A stretch of 18,348 nucleotides of DNA. Origin: Hydrogenovibrio sp049975065 (GTDB lineage: Bacteria > Pseudomonadota > Gammaproteobacteria > Thiomicrospirales > Thiomicrospiraceae). The translations under genes were made by a program, and so were the position numbers. The notes below the pieces were generated by a model. The model was given only the letters and a program-made list of their open reading frames with translations. It searched no databases and had not been told where the DNA came from. Below are positions 1 through 6,616 of the stretch, piece after piece (the stretch's first letter is position 1; the number at the start of each line of letters is the position of its first letter). The DNA lies in assembly GCA_049975065.1 (NCBI GenBank), contig JBNGDN010000036.1, one strand, 5' to 3'.

Positions 1-1
1 G

Positions 2-64
2 ATTTTGGCGCAAATTTATGAATCGAAGAAACCGAAGGTAAATTTCCGGGTTAACCGTCATTGA
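2..64 (+). CDS. 3' end of an upstream gene, unidentified
   Basis: An open frame enters the window at its left edge and gives 20 residues ending in FRVNRH before a TGA. No other frame stays open as far here. In related genomes the gene before mutL is often an N-acetylmuramoyl-L-alanine amidase (amiB), but this tail is too short to assign and I do not recognise it. The plus orientation and the 167-base gap with its own promoter suggest a separate unit from mutL. Confidence 0.4.
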   Translation: MLAQIYESKKPKVNFRVNRH

Positions 65-68
65 ATCT

Positions 69-131
69 TTTTGCAAGGCCTGGTCATTTTGCCCATAACG
101 GGGGATTTTGCCAGGCCTGGTTGTTTTGCCC
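69..131. repeat. Two tandem 26-nt direct repeats containing AGGCCTGG
   Basis: Copies lie at 69-94 and 106-131, 37 bases apart start to start. Each has the form TTTTGC-N-AGGCCTGGT-NN-TTTTGCCC, and the two differ at only 3 of 26 positions. The second copy contains the full palindrome CCAGGCCTGG (111-120). The first has AAGGCCTGG and so lacks a perfect palindrome. They lie between the upstream gene and the mutL promoter. Their function is unknown; a binding site, uptake-type sequence or terminator relic are possible. Confidence 0.75.
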
Positions 132-163
132 CAGTCTCTTCTCTGGGTTTGCGTGCCGAATCA

Positions 164-192
164 TTCACGTCGGCCAGACTCTCCGTTATAAT
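164..192 (+). promoter_or_regulatory. Predicted sigma70 promoter of mutL
   Basis: A perfect -10 TATAAT lies at 187-192, with TTCACG (4 of 6 to consensus) at 164-169 and a 17-base spacer. The expected transcript start near 199 leaves a leader of about 33 bases to the ATG at 232, so the upstream start of mutL is within the message. Confidence 0.65.
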
Positions 193-231
193 GTTGGGTT
201 TGAATCAAGCGCAGATGGATAGACCCACCCG

Positions 232-2256
232 ATGTCCGACCCGAAACCCGAGCACTCTATTTCAGCACCCTTTCCCGATGATTTGACTCAAGACCCCGTC
301 CTCCAGTCTGGCCGACAGGTGCGTGATATTGCGTTGATGCCGTCGTTTTTAGCGGATCAGATTGCCGCTGGGGAGGTGGTGGAAAGACCGGCGTCGGTGG
401 TCAAAGAGTTGTTGGAAAATGCGCTGGATTCCGGGGCGACTTCGATTGAGATTGTGATTGAAGCCGGCGGCATTCAGCGGATTCAGGTGACCGACAATGG
501 CATGGGCATTCGCGCATCCCAGTTGGGCTTGGCGGTCAGCCGTCATGCCACCAGTAAAATTCATGCCGCCGACGATTTGTCGCGGGTCAGCACGCTTGGG
601 TTTCGTGGTGAGGCGCTGGCGAGTATCGGATCTGTGTCGCGTCTGCGGTTGACCAGTCGCTTTCAAGGGGAATCAACCGCTTGGCAGTTGCGTGGCGAAG
701 GGGAAGGCCGTTGGACGGAGCCGGAGCCGGTGGCGCATCCGCAAGGCACTCAGGTGGATGTGCGCGACCTGTTTTTTAATACCCCAGCGCGTAAAAAATT
801 TTTGCGTTCGGAACGCGCCGAATTCATGCAGATTGAGCAGCTGGTGAAGCGCATTATGCTCAGTCGTGCCGACGTCAGTTTGAAGTTGACGCACAATCAA
901 AAAGTGGTGCGTCATGTGCAGGCGGCCTTGGATGAAGCCGCAATTCTTCAGCGATTGAAGCAACTGATGGGAAGCGGTTTTGTCGAGCAGAGTTTGAAGG
1001 TGGACTTTGAAGCCCAAGACATTCGCTTGAGCGGTTGGGTGGCGCAGCCCACGTTCAACCGGCGGCAGACGGATATGCAGTATGTGTTTGTTAATGGGCG
1101 CATTGTGCGTGATCGACAACTGTCTTTTGCGGTGAAACAGGCGTATGCCGATGTTATGTATCACGGGCGTCATCCAGCTTATGTGCTGTTTTTGCAGATT
1201 CCGCATGAGAGGGTGGATGTGAATGTGCATCCCGCTAAGTACGAAGTGCGCTTTGCTGATGGGCGCTGGGTGACCGATTTTCTCCGCCGCTCGGTGCGCG
1301 AAGCGGTGACGCGTCCTTTGGGTCTGGTGAATCAAGGGCATCCTGGAGGGCAAGTCGATCAGGAGACTCTAATCAATCCTATGACTTCGATGCGCCAGGC
1401 CGCGCCTCCGCCAGAAGGCGGTGCTGGCTCTGGGTTTCGCTCCGGTGCTTTGGCCGCGGCTTCGTCACCGCTCAGACAAAGCGATGTGCAATCGGCACTG
1501 CAATTTCAGAGACCGCCTTCCGAGCGAGACAGCACAGCCATGAGCGCCTGGATGGCTCAGGAATCCATTCCAGACTACGTAATGACCCCCGACCCGGCGC
1601 AACTGGCTGGCGTGGCCGCGTCTTTCGCCGCCGATTCGGTCATGGATTCAAGCTGGCCATCTTCGTCACAAGTGCCACCGCTGGGGTATGCCAAGGCGCA
1701 GATTCACGGGGTGTTTATTCTCGCTGAAAATGCGCAAGGGTTGGTGTTGGTGGATATGCACGCCGCCCACGAGCGCATAGTGTATGAGCGCATGAAACGC
1801 CAGTGGGCGCAGGATCGGCTGGTGTCGCAACCCTTGCTGGTGCCGATTGTGGTGGGTTTGGAGGCATCGGAAATTCGTTTGTGGGAAGCGTGCCGTGAGG
1901 AGTTGGATCGGTTGGGGTTTGAAGCCGAGCCGTTTGGTCCTGAGCAGTTGAAGGTGGTGCGTGTGCCGAGTTTGCTGGCCAAATCCGATGTAGTGGGGCT
2001 GGTGAATGACATTTTGGCCGATCTGGCGGTGGCGGGTGAGACGCGACTTGTGGAAGAAAAAATCAATCAATTGATCAGTACCATGGCCTGTCACGGTTCG
2101 GTACGGGCGAACCGCCGTTTGACGCTGGAAGAAATGAATGCGCTGTTACGCGATATGGAAGCCACGGAAAGTTCGGCTCAGTGCAATCACGGTCGCCCGA
2201 CTTGGGTTCAGCTGTCGATGACGCAGTTGGATGCGTTATTTATGAGGGGACAATAG
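232..2256 (+). CDS. mutL: DNA mismatch repair protein MutL, endonuclease type
   Basis: MutL links MutS mismatch recognition to downstream repair. The N-terminal GHKL ATPase is clear: KELLENALD with the catalytic Glu at about residue 62, DNG at 88-90 and GFRGEAL at 123-129, followed by a low-conservation linker (about residues 370-485). The C-terminal domain carries DMHAAHERIVYE at 508-519, matching the metal-binding endonuclease motif D-x-H-A-x2-E-x4-E, plus ACHGSVRA (619-626) and CNHGRPT (651-657). E. coli MutL lacks this nuclease and relies on MutH, so this host probably has MutH-independent repair. The protein has 674 residues. About 30 extra residues precede the usual N-terminus; an in-frame GTG at 319 would give a family-like start. 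Neither start has a strong Shine-Dalgarno, but the promoter favours 232. It is followed by miaA with a one-base gap. Confidence 0.96.
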   Translation: MSDPKPEHSISAPFPDDLTQDPVLQSGRQVRDIALMPSFLADQIAAGEVVERPASVVKELLENALDSGATSIEIVIEAGGIQRIQVTDNGMGIRASQLGLAVSRHATSKIHAADDLSRVSTLGFRGEALASIGSVSRLRLTSRFQGESTAWQLRGEGEGRWTEPEPVAHPQGTQVDVRDLFFNTPARKKFLRSERAEFMQIEQLVKRIMLSRADVSLKLTHNQKVVRHVQAALDEAAILQRLKQLMGSGFVEQSLKVDFEAQDIRLSGWVAQPTFNRRQTDMQYVFVNGRIVRDRQLSFAVKQAYADVMYHGRHPAYVLFLQIPHERVDVNVHPAKYEVRFADGRWVTDFLRRSVREAVTRPLGLVNQGHPGGQVDQETLINPMTSMRQAAPPPEGGAGSGFRSGALAAASSPLRQSDVQSALQFQRPPSERDSTAMSAWMAQESIPDYVMTPDPAQLAGVAASFAADSVMDSSWPSSSQVPPLGYAKAQIHGVFILAENAQGLVLVDMHAAHERIVYERMKRQWAQDRLVSQPLLVPIVVGLEASEIRLWEACREELDRLGFEAEPFGPEQLKVVRVPSLLAKSDVVGLVNDILADLAVAGETRLVEEKINQLISTMACHGSVRANRRLTLEEMNALLRDMEATESSAQCNHGRPTWVQLSMTQLDALFMRGQ

Positions 2257-2257
2257 T

Positions 2258-3292
2258 TTGAAACAGGGGCAGGGTACGCTGGCTGGGATGCAGACTGAGG
2301 CGCTCGCTGGCGCGCAGGACTTGGCCGATTGGGTTCGACAATTGATCGAACGTAAAACCTGCTTGGCCATTATGGGGCCGACCGCCTCAGGCAAAAGCCA
2401 GCTCGCCATGGCCTTGGCGCAACGTTTGCCGTTGGAGATTATCAGTGTCGATTCGGCGTTGATTTATCGCGGCATGGACATTGGCACCGCCAAGCCATCC
2501 GCCGAGGAATTGGCCAAAGTGCCGCATCATTTAATCGATATTCTCGACCCCAGCGAAAGTTATTGCGCCGCTGATTTTGTGGAGGATGTGCATCGTTTGG
2601 TGCCGGAAATCTGGGCCCGAGGCCGATTGCCGGTGTTGGCGGGCGGCACCATGATGTATTTTAATGCCTTGCAGAAGGGAATGGCCAACCTGCCGTCGGC
2701 CGATGTGGCCTTGCGTGCCGAGATTTACCAGGCCTGGCAGAAAGATGCGATGGCGATGCATGCGCGGTTACAGGCGGTGGATCCCGATGCGGCACAGCGC
2801 ATTCACCCGAATGATCCTCAACGACTGGTGCGGGCACTGGAAGTCTATGAGATGACGGGGAAGCCTTTGAGTCATTGGCAGCAAGCCAGCCAAGGAAAGG
2901 GTTTGAGTGCGTTTCAACTGGTCAAGGTCGCTCTGATTCCGCAAGATCGCGCCCGACTGCACCAGCAGATTGCGCAACGCTTTGAGTGGATGTTGCAATC
3001 GGGGTTTCTCAAAGAAGCGGAGCAGGTGTTTGTGCAACCGGGGTTGGATGACGATCAACCGGCGGTGCGCAGTGTGGGCTATCGCCAGGCCTGGTTGTTT
3101 TTTCAGCAGCAATATGACTATGACACGTTTGTGGAAAAAAGCCTGGTGGCGACTCGACAACTGGCGAAACGCCAACTGACGTGGTTGCGAAAAGAAACCG
3201 ACGTGTGCGTTGTGGATCCATTTCAGACGAACCTTGAAGACTCTATTGAAATTGTGCTGGAACAGCTATGCGAAGCCTGTCAGTCACAATAA
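2258..3292 (+). CDS. miaA: tRNA dimethylallyltransferase MiaA
   Basis: MiaA transfers a dimethylallyl group to the N6 of A37 in tRNAs that read UNN codons, the first step towards ms2i6A. The P-loop GPTASGKS lies at 40-47, DSALIYRGMDIGTAKP starts at 65, and AGGTMMYF, RIHPNDPQRLVRALEV, SVGYRQAW and TRQLAKRQLTWLR follow in family order. The start is TTG at 2258, one base after the mutL stop, with AGGGGA at 2245-2250 (7-base spacing) inside the mutL end. An ATG at 2288 would shorten the protein by 10 residues but has a poorer ribosome site. At 344 residues it is longer than the E. coli protein (316), mostly because of an N-terminal extension of about 25 residues. Two CCAGGCCTGG palindromes fall inside, both encoding Gln-Ala-Trp. 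Confidence 0.96.
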   Translation: MKQGQGTLAGMQTEALAGAQDLADWVRQLIERKTCLAIMGPTASGKSQLAMALAQRLPLEIISVDSALIYRGMDIGTAKPSAEELAKVPHHLIDILDPSESYCAADFVEDVHRLVPEIWARGRLPVLAGGTMMYFNALQKGMANLPSADVALRAEIYQAWQKDAMAMHARLQAVDPDAAQRIHPNDPQRLVRALEVYEMTGKPLSHWQQASQGKGLSAFQLVKVALIPQDRARLHQQIAQRFEWMLQSGFLKEAEQVFVQPGLDDDQPAVRSVGYRQAWLFFQQQYDYDTFVEKSLVATRQLAKRQLTWLRKETDVCVVDPFQTNLEDSIEIVLEQLCEACQSQ

Positions 3293-3510
3293 AACCCATC
3301 AAGTTTGGGTGCGTTTGTGATATGATTTGAGCGATCATTTTGCGTCACGAGTGCTGTAAGAAGGCGATTTTATCCATTTTACTCAGCGACAGACACGCTT
3401 TTCGGCCGCATTCGGACGATTAAAACGATTTTCAACGCTCAATTTTATAAACGAGACGGGCTATTTCGATCTCAATAAAAAGTACAACAAAATACAGACA
3501 GGAAATAATC
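3293..3510 (+). promoter_or_regulatory. Long AU-rich untranslated leader of hfq
   Basis: This 218-base gap between miaA and hfq has no convincing ORF. Its last 40 bases are A-rich with several AAN/ACA triplets (AATAAAA, ACAACAAAATACAGACAGGA), resembling the ARN-type tracts bound by the distal face of Hfq. E. coli Hfq is known to repress its own translation through its leader, so similar autoregulation is a reasonable inference. I see no terminator hairpin here, so transcription from mutL-miaA may read through. Confidence 0.4.
3318..3326 (+). promoter_or_regulatory. Candidate extended -10 promoter upstream of hfq
   Basis: TGA directly precedes TATGAT (3321-3326), forming an extended -10 element; no good -35 lies 17 bases upstream. 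It would start an hfq transcript near 3333, giving a leader of about 180 bases. A second hfq promoter within miaA, as known in E. coli, is possible but not visible. Confidence 0.4.
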
Positions 3511-3783
3511 ATGGAGACAAAAAAAGTGGCGAAGGCCTTACCGATTCAAGATCCCTATTTGAACGCTTTGCGAAAAGAGAAAATCAATGTGGCGATTTAT
3601 CTGGTGAACGGCGTCAAGCTGCAAGGACGGGTGGATTCGTTCGATCAATTTGTGGTGCTGTTGCGCAGCAATGTCACACAGATGGTGTATAAGCACGCGA
3701 TTTCAACCATCGTTCCGGCGCGTGACCCGAGAGCTTATGAGTTTGATACCGTGGATGCAGCCGAGACCAAAGCGGCTGATTGA
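3511..3783 (+). CDS. hfq: RNA chaperone Hfq
   Basis: Hfq forms a hexameric Sm-like ring that pairs small RNAs with mRNAs and affects their stability and translation. The Sm fold is intact at residues 12-70: QDPYLNALRKE (Gln13 and Asp14 match the proximal U-binding face), YLVNGVKLQGRVDSFDQFVVLL (Sm1) and YKHAISTIVPAR (Sm2, 60-71). The N-terminus is about five residues longer than in E. coli. The C-terminal tail is short (about 20 residues), acidic and ends AAETKAAD, unlike the long E. coli tail. The start is ATG 3511, with AGGA about 7 bases upstream. It lies in the classic miaA-hfq-hflX order. A GC-rich hairpin follows the stop. Confidence 0.98.
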   Translation: METKKVAKALPIQDPYLNALRKEKINVAIYLVNGVKLQGRVDSFDQFVVLLRSNVTQMVYKHAISTIVPARDPRAYEFDTVDAAETKAAD

Positions 3784-3790
3784 TCTTTTG

Positions 3791-3813
3791 GCCGCCCGAA
3801 GCCTTCGGGCGGC
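3791..3813 (+). terminator. GC-rich hairpin after hfq, weak or partial terminator
   Basis: GCCGCCCGAAG (3791-3801) pairs with CTTCGGGCGGC (3803-3813), a potential 11-bp stem with the innermost pairs probably open. Downstream is GGTTCCCTT rather than a T run, so intrinsic termination would be inefficient. It may protect or process the hfq 3' end while letting hflX be co-transcribed. Confidence 0.5.
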
Positions 3814-3877
3814 GGTTCCCTTCTTGACTATCATGTGTTTCGACGCCGGTTTTTCGGAGTCGGAACGGTCTTGTAAT

Positions 3878-3894
3878 GTCCAAAATTCTTGGAC
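3878..3894. promoter_or_regulatory. Inverted repeat GTCCAA-N5-TTGGAC upstream of hflX
   Basis: Perfect 6-bp arms at 3878-3883 and 3889-3894 flank AATTC, centred 37 bases before the hflX ATG. It could be a dimeric regulator's operator or a small leader hairpin. No protein can be named from the sequence. Confidence 0.4.
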
Positions 3895-3922
3895 GTCCTG
3901 TCTTATTTAAAGCGTTTAACCT

Positions 3923-5227
3923 ATGGAATTATTTGGAAAAATCGAGCAAAAAGTGCTCGAAAAAGCGGTGCTGGTGCATGTGGATTTTTATCATGAATCG
4001 GATCGCGAAGTGTTGGAAGAGTTCTATGAACTGGTGGATTCCGCCGGTGCGGAAGTTGCAGAGCTTATCACCACGAAACGCTCAGCCCCGGACCCGAAAT
4101 TGTTTATTGGTAAGGGCAAGGCCGATGAGGTCAAGCTGGCGGTTGAGATGCACGAGGCGGATGTGGTGATTGTCAATCATGCGTTGAGTCCGGCGCAGGA
4201 GCGCAATTTAAGCCAGTTTCTTGATTGTCAGGTGTTGGATCGGGTGGGCTTGATTTTGGATATTTTTGCACAACGCGCCCGTTCCCATGAAGGCAAATTG
4301 CAAGTGGAGTTGGCGCAGCTCAAGCGGATGTCCACCCGTTTGGTCAAAGGTTGGAGCCATTTGGATCGTCAGGGCGGCATTGGCGCACGCGGTCCGGGTG
4401 AAACCCAGTTGGAGACGGATCGACGCTTGATACAAGGCAAAATCAAACAACTCGAAACGCGCATTGAAAAAGTGCGGCAGCAACGAAATCTGGGGCGTCG
4501 TTCCCGCCAGAAATCCGACTTGCCAACGGTGACGATTATCGGTTATACCAATGCCGGAAAATCGACCTTGTTTAATCAAATGACCCAGGCCGGTGTTTAC
4601 GCCGAAGACCGTTTGTTCGCAACCCTGGATTCGACCTTGCGTAAAGTGCATTTGCCCGGCGCTGGCCCCGTTATCTTTGCCGATACGGTCGGGTTTATTC
4701 GGCACATTCCGCATGATTTGGTGGCGGCGTTTCGCTCGACCTTAGAGGAAACCAGCGAAGCGGACTTATTGATTCACTTGGTGGATGCCGCCGACCCGCA
4801 CCGAGACGAAAAAATCGCCGATGTGGCCGAAGTCATTAAAGAGGTCGGTGCCGAGGATGTCCCTCAGTTATTGGTGTTTAATAAAATTGACCGCTTGGAG
4901 CCATTAGTGGCACCGCATGTCGATAGGAATACCGAAGGCTTGCCGGAACGGGTTTGGATTTCCGCCCGTGAGCAATCCGGTATTGAGTTGATGATGGATG
5001 CCGTGGCGGCCTATTTTCGCGGACGCTTTATCACGGTTCGTCTGGTGCTGGATGTGCAGGCGGGAAAGCGTCGTTCACAACTCTATACACTGGGTACGAT
5101 TCTGGCGGAAGGCTATGATGAGGCGGGTAACAGTGTGTTTGAGATGTCGTTGACGGAAATGGAATCCGAACAGGTTCAAAAATGGGATGAGATTCTTGAG
5201 TACAGGGTATTAGCCGCTTCAGGCTGA
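3923..5227 (+). CDS. hflX: GTPase HflX, ribosome-associated
   Basis: HflX is a GTPase that binds the 50S subunit and splits stalled or heat-damaged 70S ribosomes. The N-terminal nucleotide-binding-like domain contains FIGKGKADEV and HALSPAQERNL. A glycine-rich linker (GGIGARGPGETQLETDRRLI, 151-170) and a coiled segment lead into the GTPase domain: G1 GYTNAGKS at 207-214, G3 DTVGFI at 254-259 and G4 NKID at 320-323. It has 434 residues, close to E. coli (426). ATG 3923 aligns with the usual N-terminus, though no clear Shine-Dalgarno precedes it. It lies 139 bases after hfq and 113 before hflK. Its link to lysogeny is historical; the HflK/HflC complex is a separate function. Confidence 0.97.
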   Translation: MELFGKIEQKVLEKAVLVHVDFYHESDREVLEEFYELVDSAGAEVAELITTKRSAPDPKLFIGKGKADEVKLAVEMHEADVVIVNHALSPAQERNLSQFLDCQVLDRVGLILDIFAQRARSHEGKLQVELAQLKRMSTRLVKGWSHLDRQGGIGARGPGETQLETDRRLIQGKIKQLETRIEKVRQQRNLGRRSRQKSDLPTVTIIGYTNAGKSTLFNQMTQAGVYAEDRLFATLDSTLRKVHLPGAGPVIFADTVGFIRHIPHDLVAAFRSTLEETSEADLLIHLVDAADPHRDEKIADVAEVIKEVGAEDVPQLLVFNKIDRLEPLVAPHVDRNTEGLPERVWISAREQSGIELMMDAVAAYFRGRFITVRLVLDVQAGKRRSQLYTLGTILAEGYDEAGNSVFEMSLTEMESEQVQKWDEILEYRVLAASG

Positions 5228-5248
5228 CAAACTCTGTCTAATCAAATA

Positions 5249-5277
5249 AATTAATCCCAAAGTCAAAGGGATTAATT
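5249..5277. terminator. AT-rich 10-bp inverted repeat between hflX and hflK
   Basis: AATTAATCCC (5249-5258) and GGGATTAATT (5268-5277) are exact complements around a 9-base loop. It begins 21 bases after the hflX stop and abuts the -35 of the hflK promoter. No T run follows, so it may be a weak terminator or an operator controlling hflK. Confidence 0.45.
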
Positions 5278-5278
5278 G

Positions 5279-5307
5279 ATGACATTTTGTTCGATAAAAT
5301 TTAGAAT
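5279..5307 (+). promoter_or_regulatory. Strong predicted sigma70 promoter of hflK-hflC
   Basis: ATGACA (5279-5284, 5 of 6) and TAGAAT (5302-5307, 5 of 6) are separated by exactly 17 bases. The transcript would start near 5314, about 27 bases before the hflK ATG. GGAG at 5331-5334 is the ribosome site. This gives hflKC expression independent of hflX. Confidence 0.65.
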
Positions 5308-5340
5308 GTCAGACTGAATTTTAATTTTCTGGAGAAAAGA

Positions 5341-6615
5341 ATGGCGTGGAATGAGCCGGGTAAACCTGGACAAGACCCTTGGGGAAACTCAGGGGGGAAT
5401 TCTGGGGGCAGTTCAGGAGGCAATTCGGGCGATAAACGACCGAATGACTCAAACAGACCGAATGGATCGAATCACAATTCAAATCAAGATCCGGATTTAA
5501 AAGAAGTGCTGCAGAAGGCACAGGAGTTTTTCGGTGGCTCCGGTGATAAATTCGGCGGTTCTAAAGGCGTTGGGTTGATTGTACTGGCACTGGTGGTGGT
5601 TTGGCTGTTAAGCGGTATCTATACCGTTGATTCGCCGGAAAGAGGCGTGGTCAAACAATTCGGTGCTTACAAAGAAGAAACCACAGCCGGTCTGCATTGG
5701 CATTTGCCTTGGCCGATCGAAACCGTTACCACGGTAAATGTGGATCGCATTCGTACTGCGGAAATCGGTTACCGTTCCGATGGGCGTAACCGTAACGGCA
5801 CCGTGGCCAATGAAGCCTTAATGCTGACCAAAGACGAAAACATTGTCGATATTCGCATTGCGGTGCAGTACAAAGTCAGTGATGCCAAGAAGTATCTGTA
5901 CGATGTGGCCATGCCGGATGCCACTTTGCGCGACTTGACCGAAAGTGCTTTACGCGAAGTGGTCGGGCGCAATACGATGGATTTTGTGCTCACCGAAGGG
6001 CGCGATGAAGTGGTCTCAAAAGTGCGGGCGCTCACCCAAGAAAATCTGGATGCCTACAATACCGGTTTGATGATTACATCCTTGAACTTGCAAGATGCGC
6101 AACCGCCCGAACAGGTGCAGGACGCCTTTGCCGATGTGGTCAAGGCGCGTGAGGATCGCGAACGTCTCATTAATGAAGCGGAAGCCTATTCGAATGACAT
6201 TCTGCCGAAAGCGCGTGGTAATGCAGCTCGTCAAATTGAAGAGGCGCGAGCCTACCGAGATCAGGTCATTGCACGTGCGACCGGTCAGGCCAGTCGTTTT
6301 GAGAGCGTGATGAGCGAATACCAGAAAGCGCCAGGCGTGACGCGCGAGCGTCTGTATCTGGATGCTATGACCAATGTCTTGACGGCGACATCGAAAGTGT
6401 TTGTCGGTGCCGACAGCGGGACGAATTTGTTGTACCTGCCGTTGGATAAAATGATGTCTGGGTCTCAGTCGGCAACCATTCCATTCAATATCCCGAGCGA
6501 CTCGTCTTCGAGCACCCAGCCGACTGGCACGAACTCGTCTAACGCTGCAACGGGCAATCGAGGCTCGAATCAGAGCAATATTCGTGATTACTTGAGAACA
6601 AGGGAGCTACGTTAA
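5341..6615 (+). CDS. hflK: HflK, SPFH-family subunit of the FtsH regulatory complex
   Basis: HflK assembles with HflC into a large inner-membrane cage around FtsH and modulates proteolysis of membrane substrates. The N-terminal 50 residues are cytoplasmic, hydrophilic and low-complexity, with GNSGGNSGGSSGGNSGD repeats followed by Asn/Ser-rich sequence. One membrane segment lies at about 76-94 (GVGLIVLALVVVWLLSGIY). The SPFH/band 7 domain follows from about 95 (TVDSPERGVVKQFGAY), then an Ala/Glu/Arg-rich helical region (about 255-320). A Ser/Thr/Asn-rich tail of about 45 residues ends the protein. It has 424 residues, close to the E. coli length (419). GGAG lies 6 bases before the ATG. hflC starts one base after the stop. 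Confidence 0.96.
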   Translation: MAWNEPGKPGQDPWGNSGGNSGGSSGGNSGDKRPNDSNRPNGSNHNSNQDPDLKEVLQKAQEFFGGSGDKFGGSKGVGLIVLALVVVWLLSGIYTVDSPERGVVKQFGAYKEETTAGLHWHLPWPIETVTTVNVDRIRTAEIGYRSDGRNRNGTVANEALMLTKDENIVDIRIAVQYKVSDAKKYLYDVAMPDATLRDLTESALREVVGRNTMDFVLTEGRDEVVSKVRALTQENLDAYNTGLMITSLNLQDAQPPEQVQDAFADVVKAREDRERLINEAEAYSNDILPKARGNAARQIEEARAYRDQVIARATGQASRFESVMSEYQKAPGVTRERLYLDAMTNVLTATSKVFVGADSGTNLLYLPLDKMMSGSQSATIPFNIPSDSSSSTQPTGTNSSNAATGNRGSNQSNIRDYLRTRELR

Positions 6616-6616
6616 A

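Noticed and set aside
71..286. 71-codon plus-strand ORF overlapping the start of mutL
   Set aside because: It runs through the direct repeats and promoter, overlaps mutL in another frame, and its product resembles no family.
673..1353. 226-codon minus-strand ORF inside mutL
   Set aside because: It is antisense to conserved MutL ATPase sequence, with the His/Arg-rich composition typical of a shadow frame.
3311..3333. CRP-like site TGTGA near the hfq promoter
   Set aside because: Only one half-site matches; the right half is TTGAG instead of TCACA.
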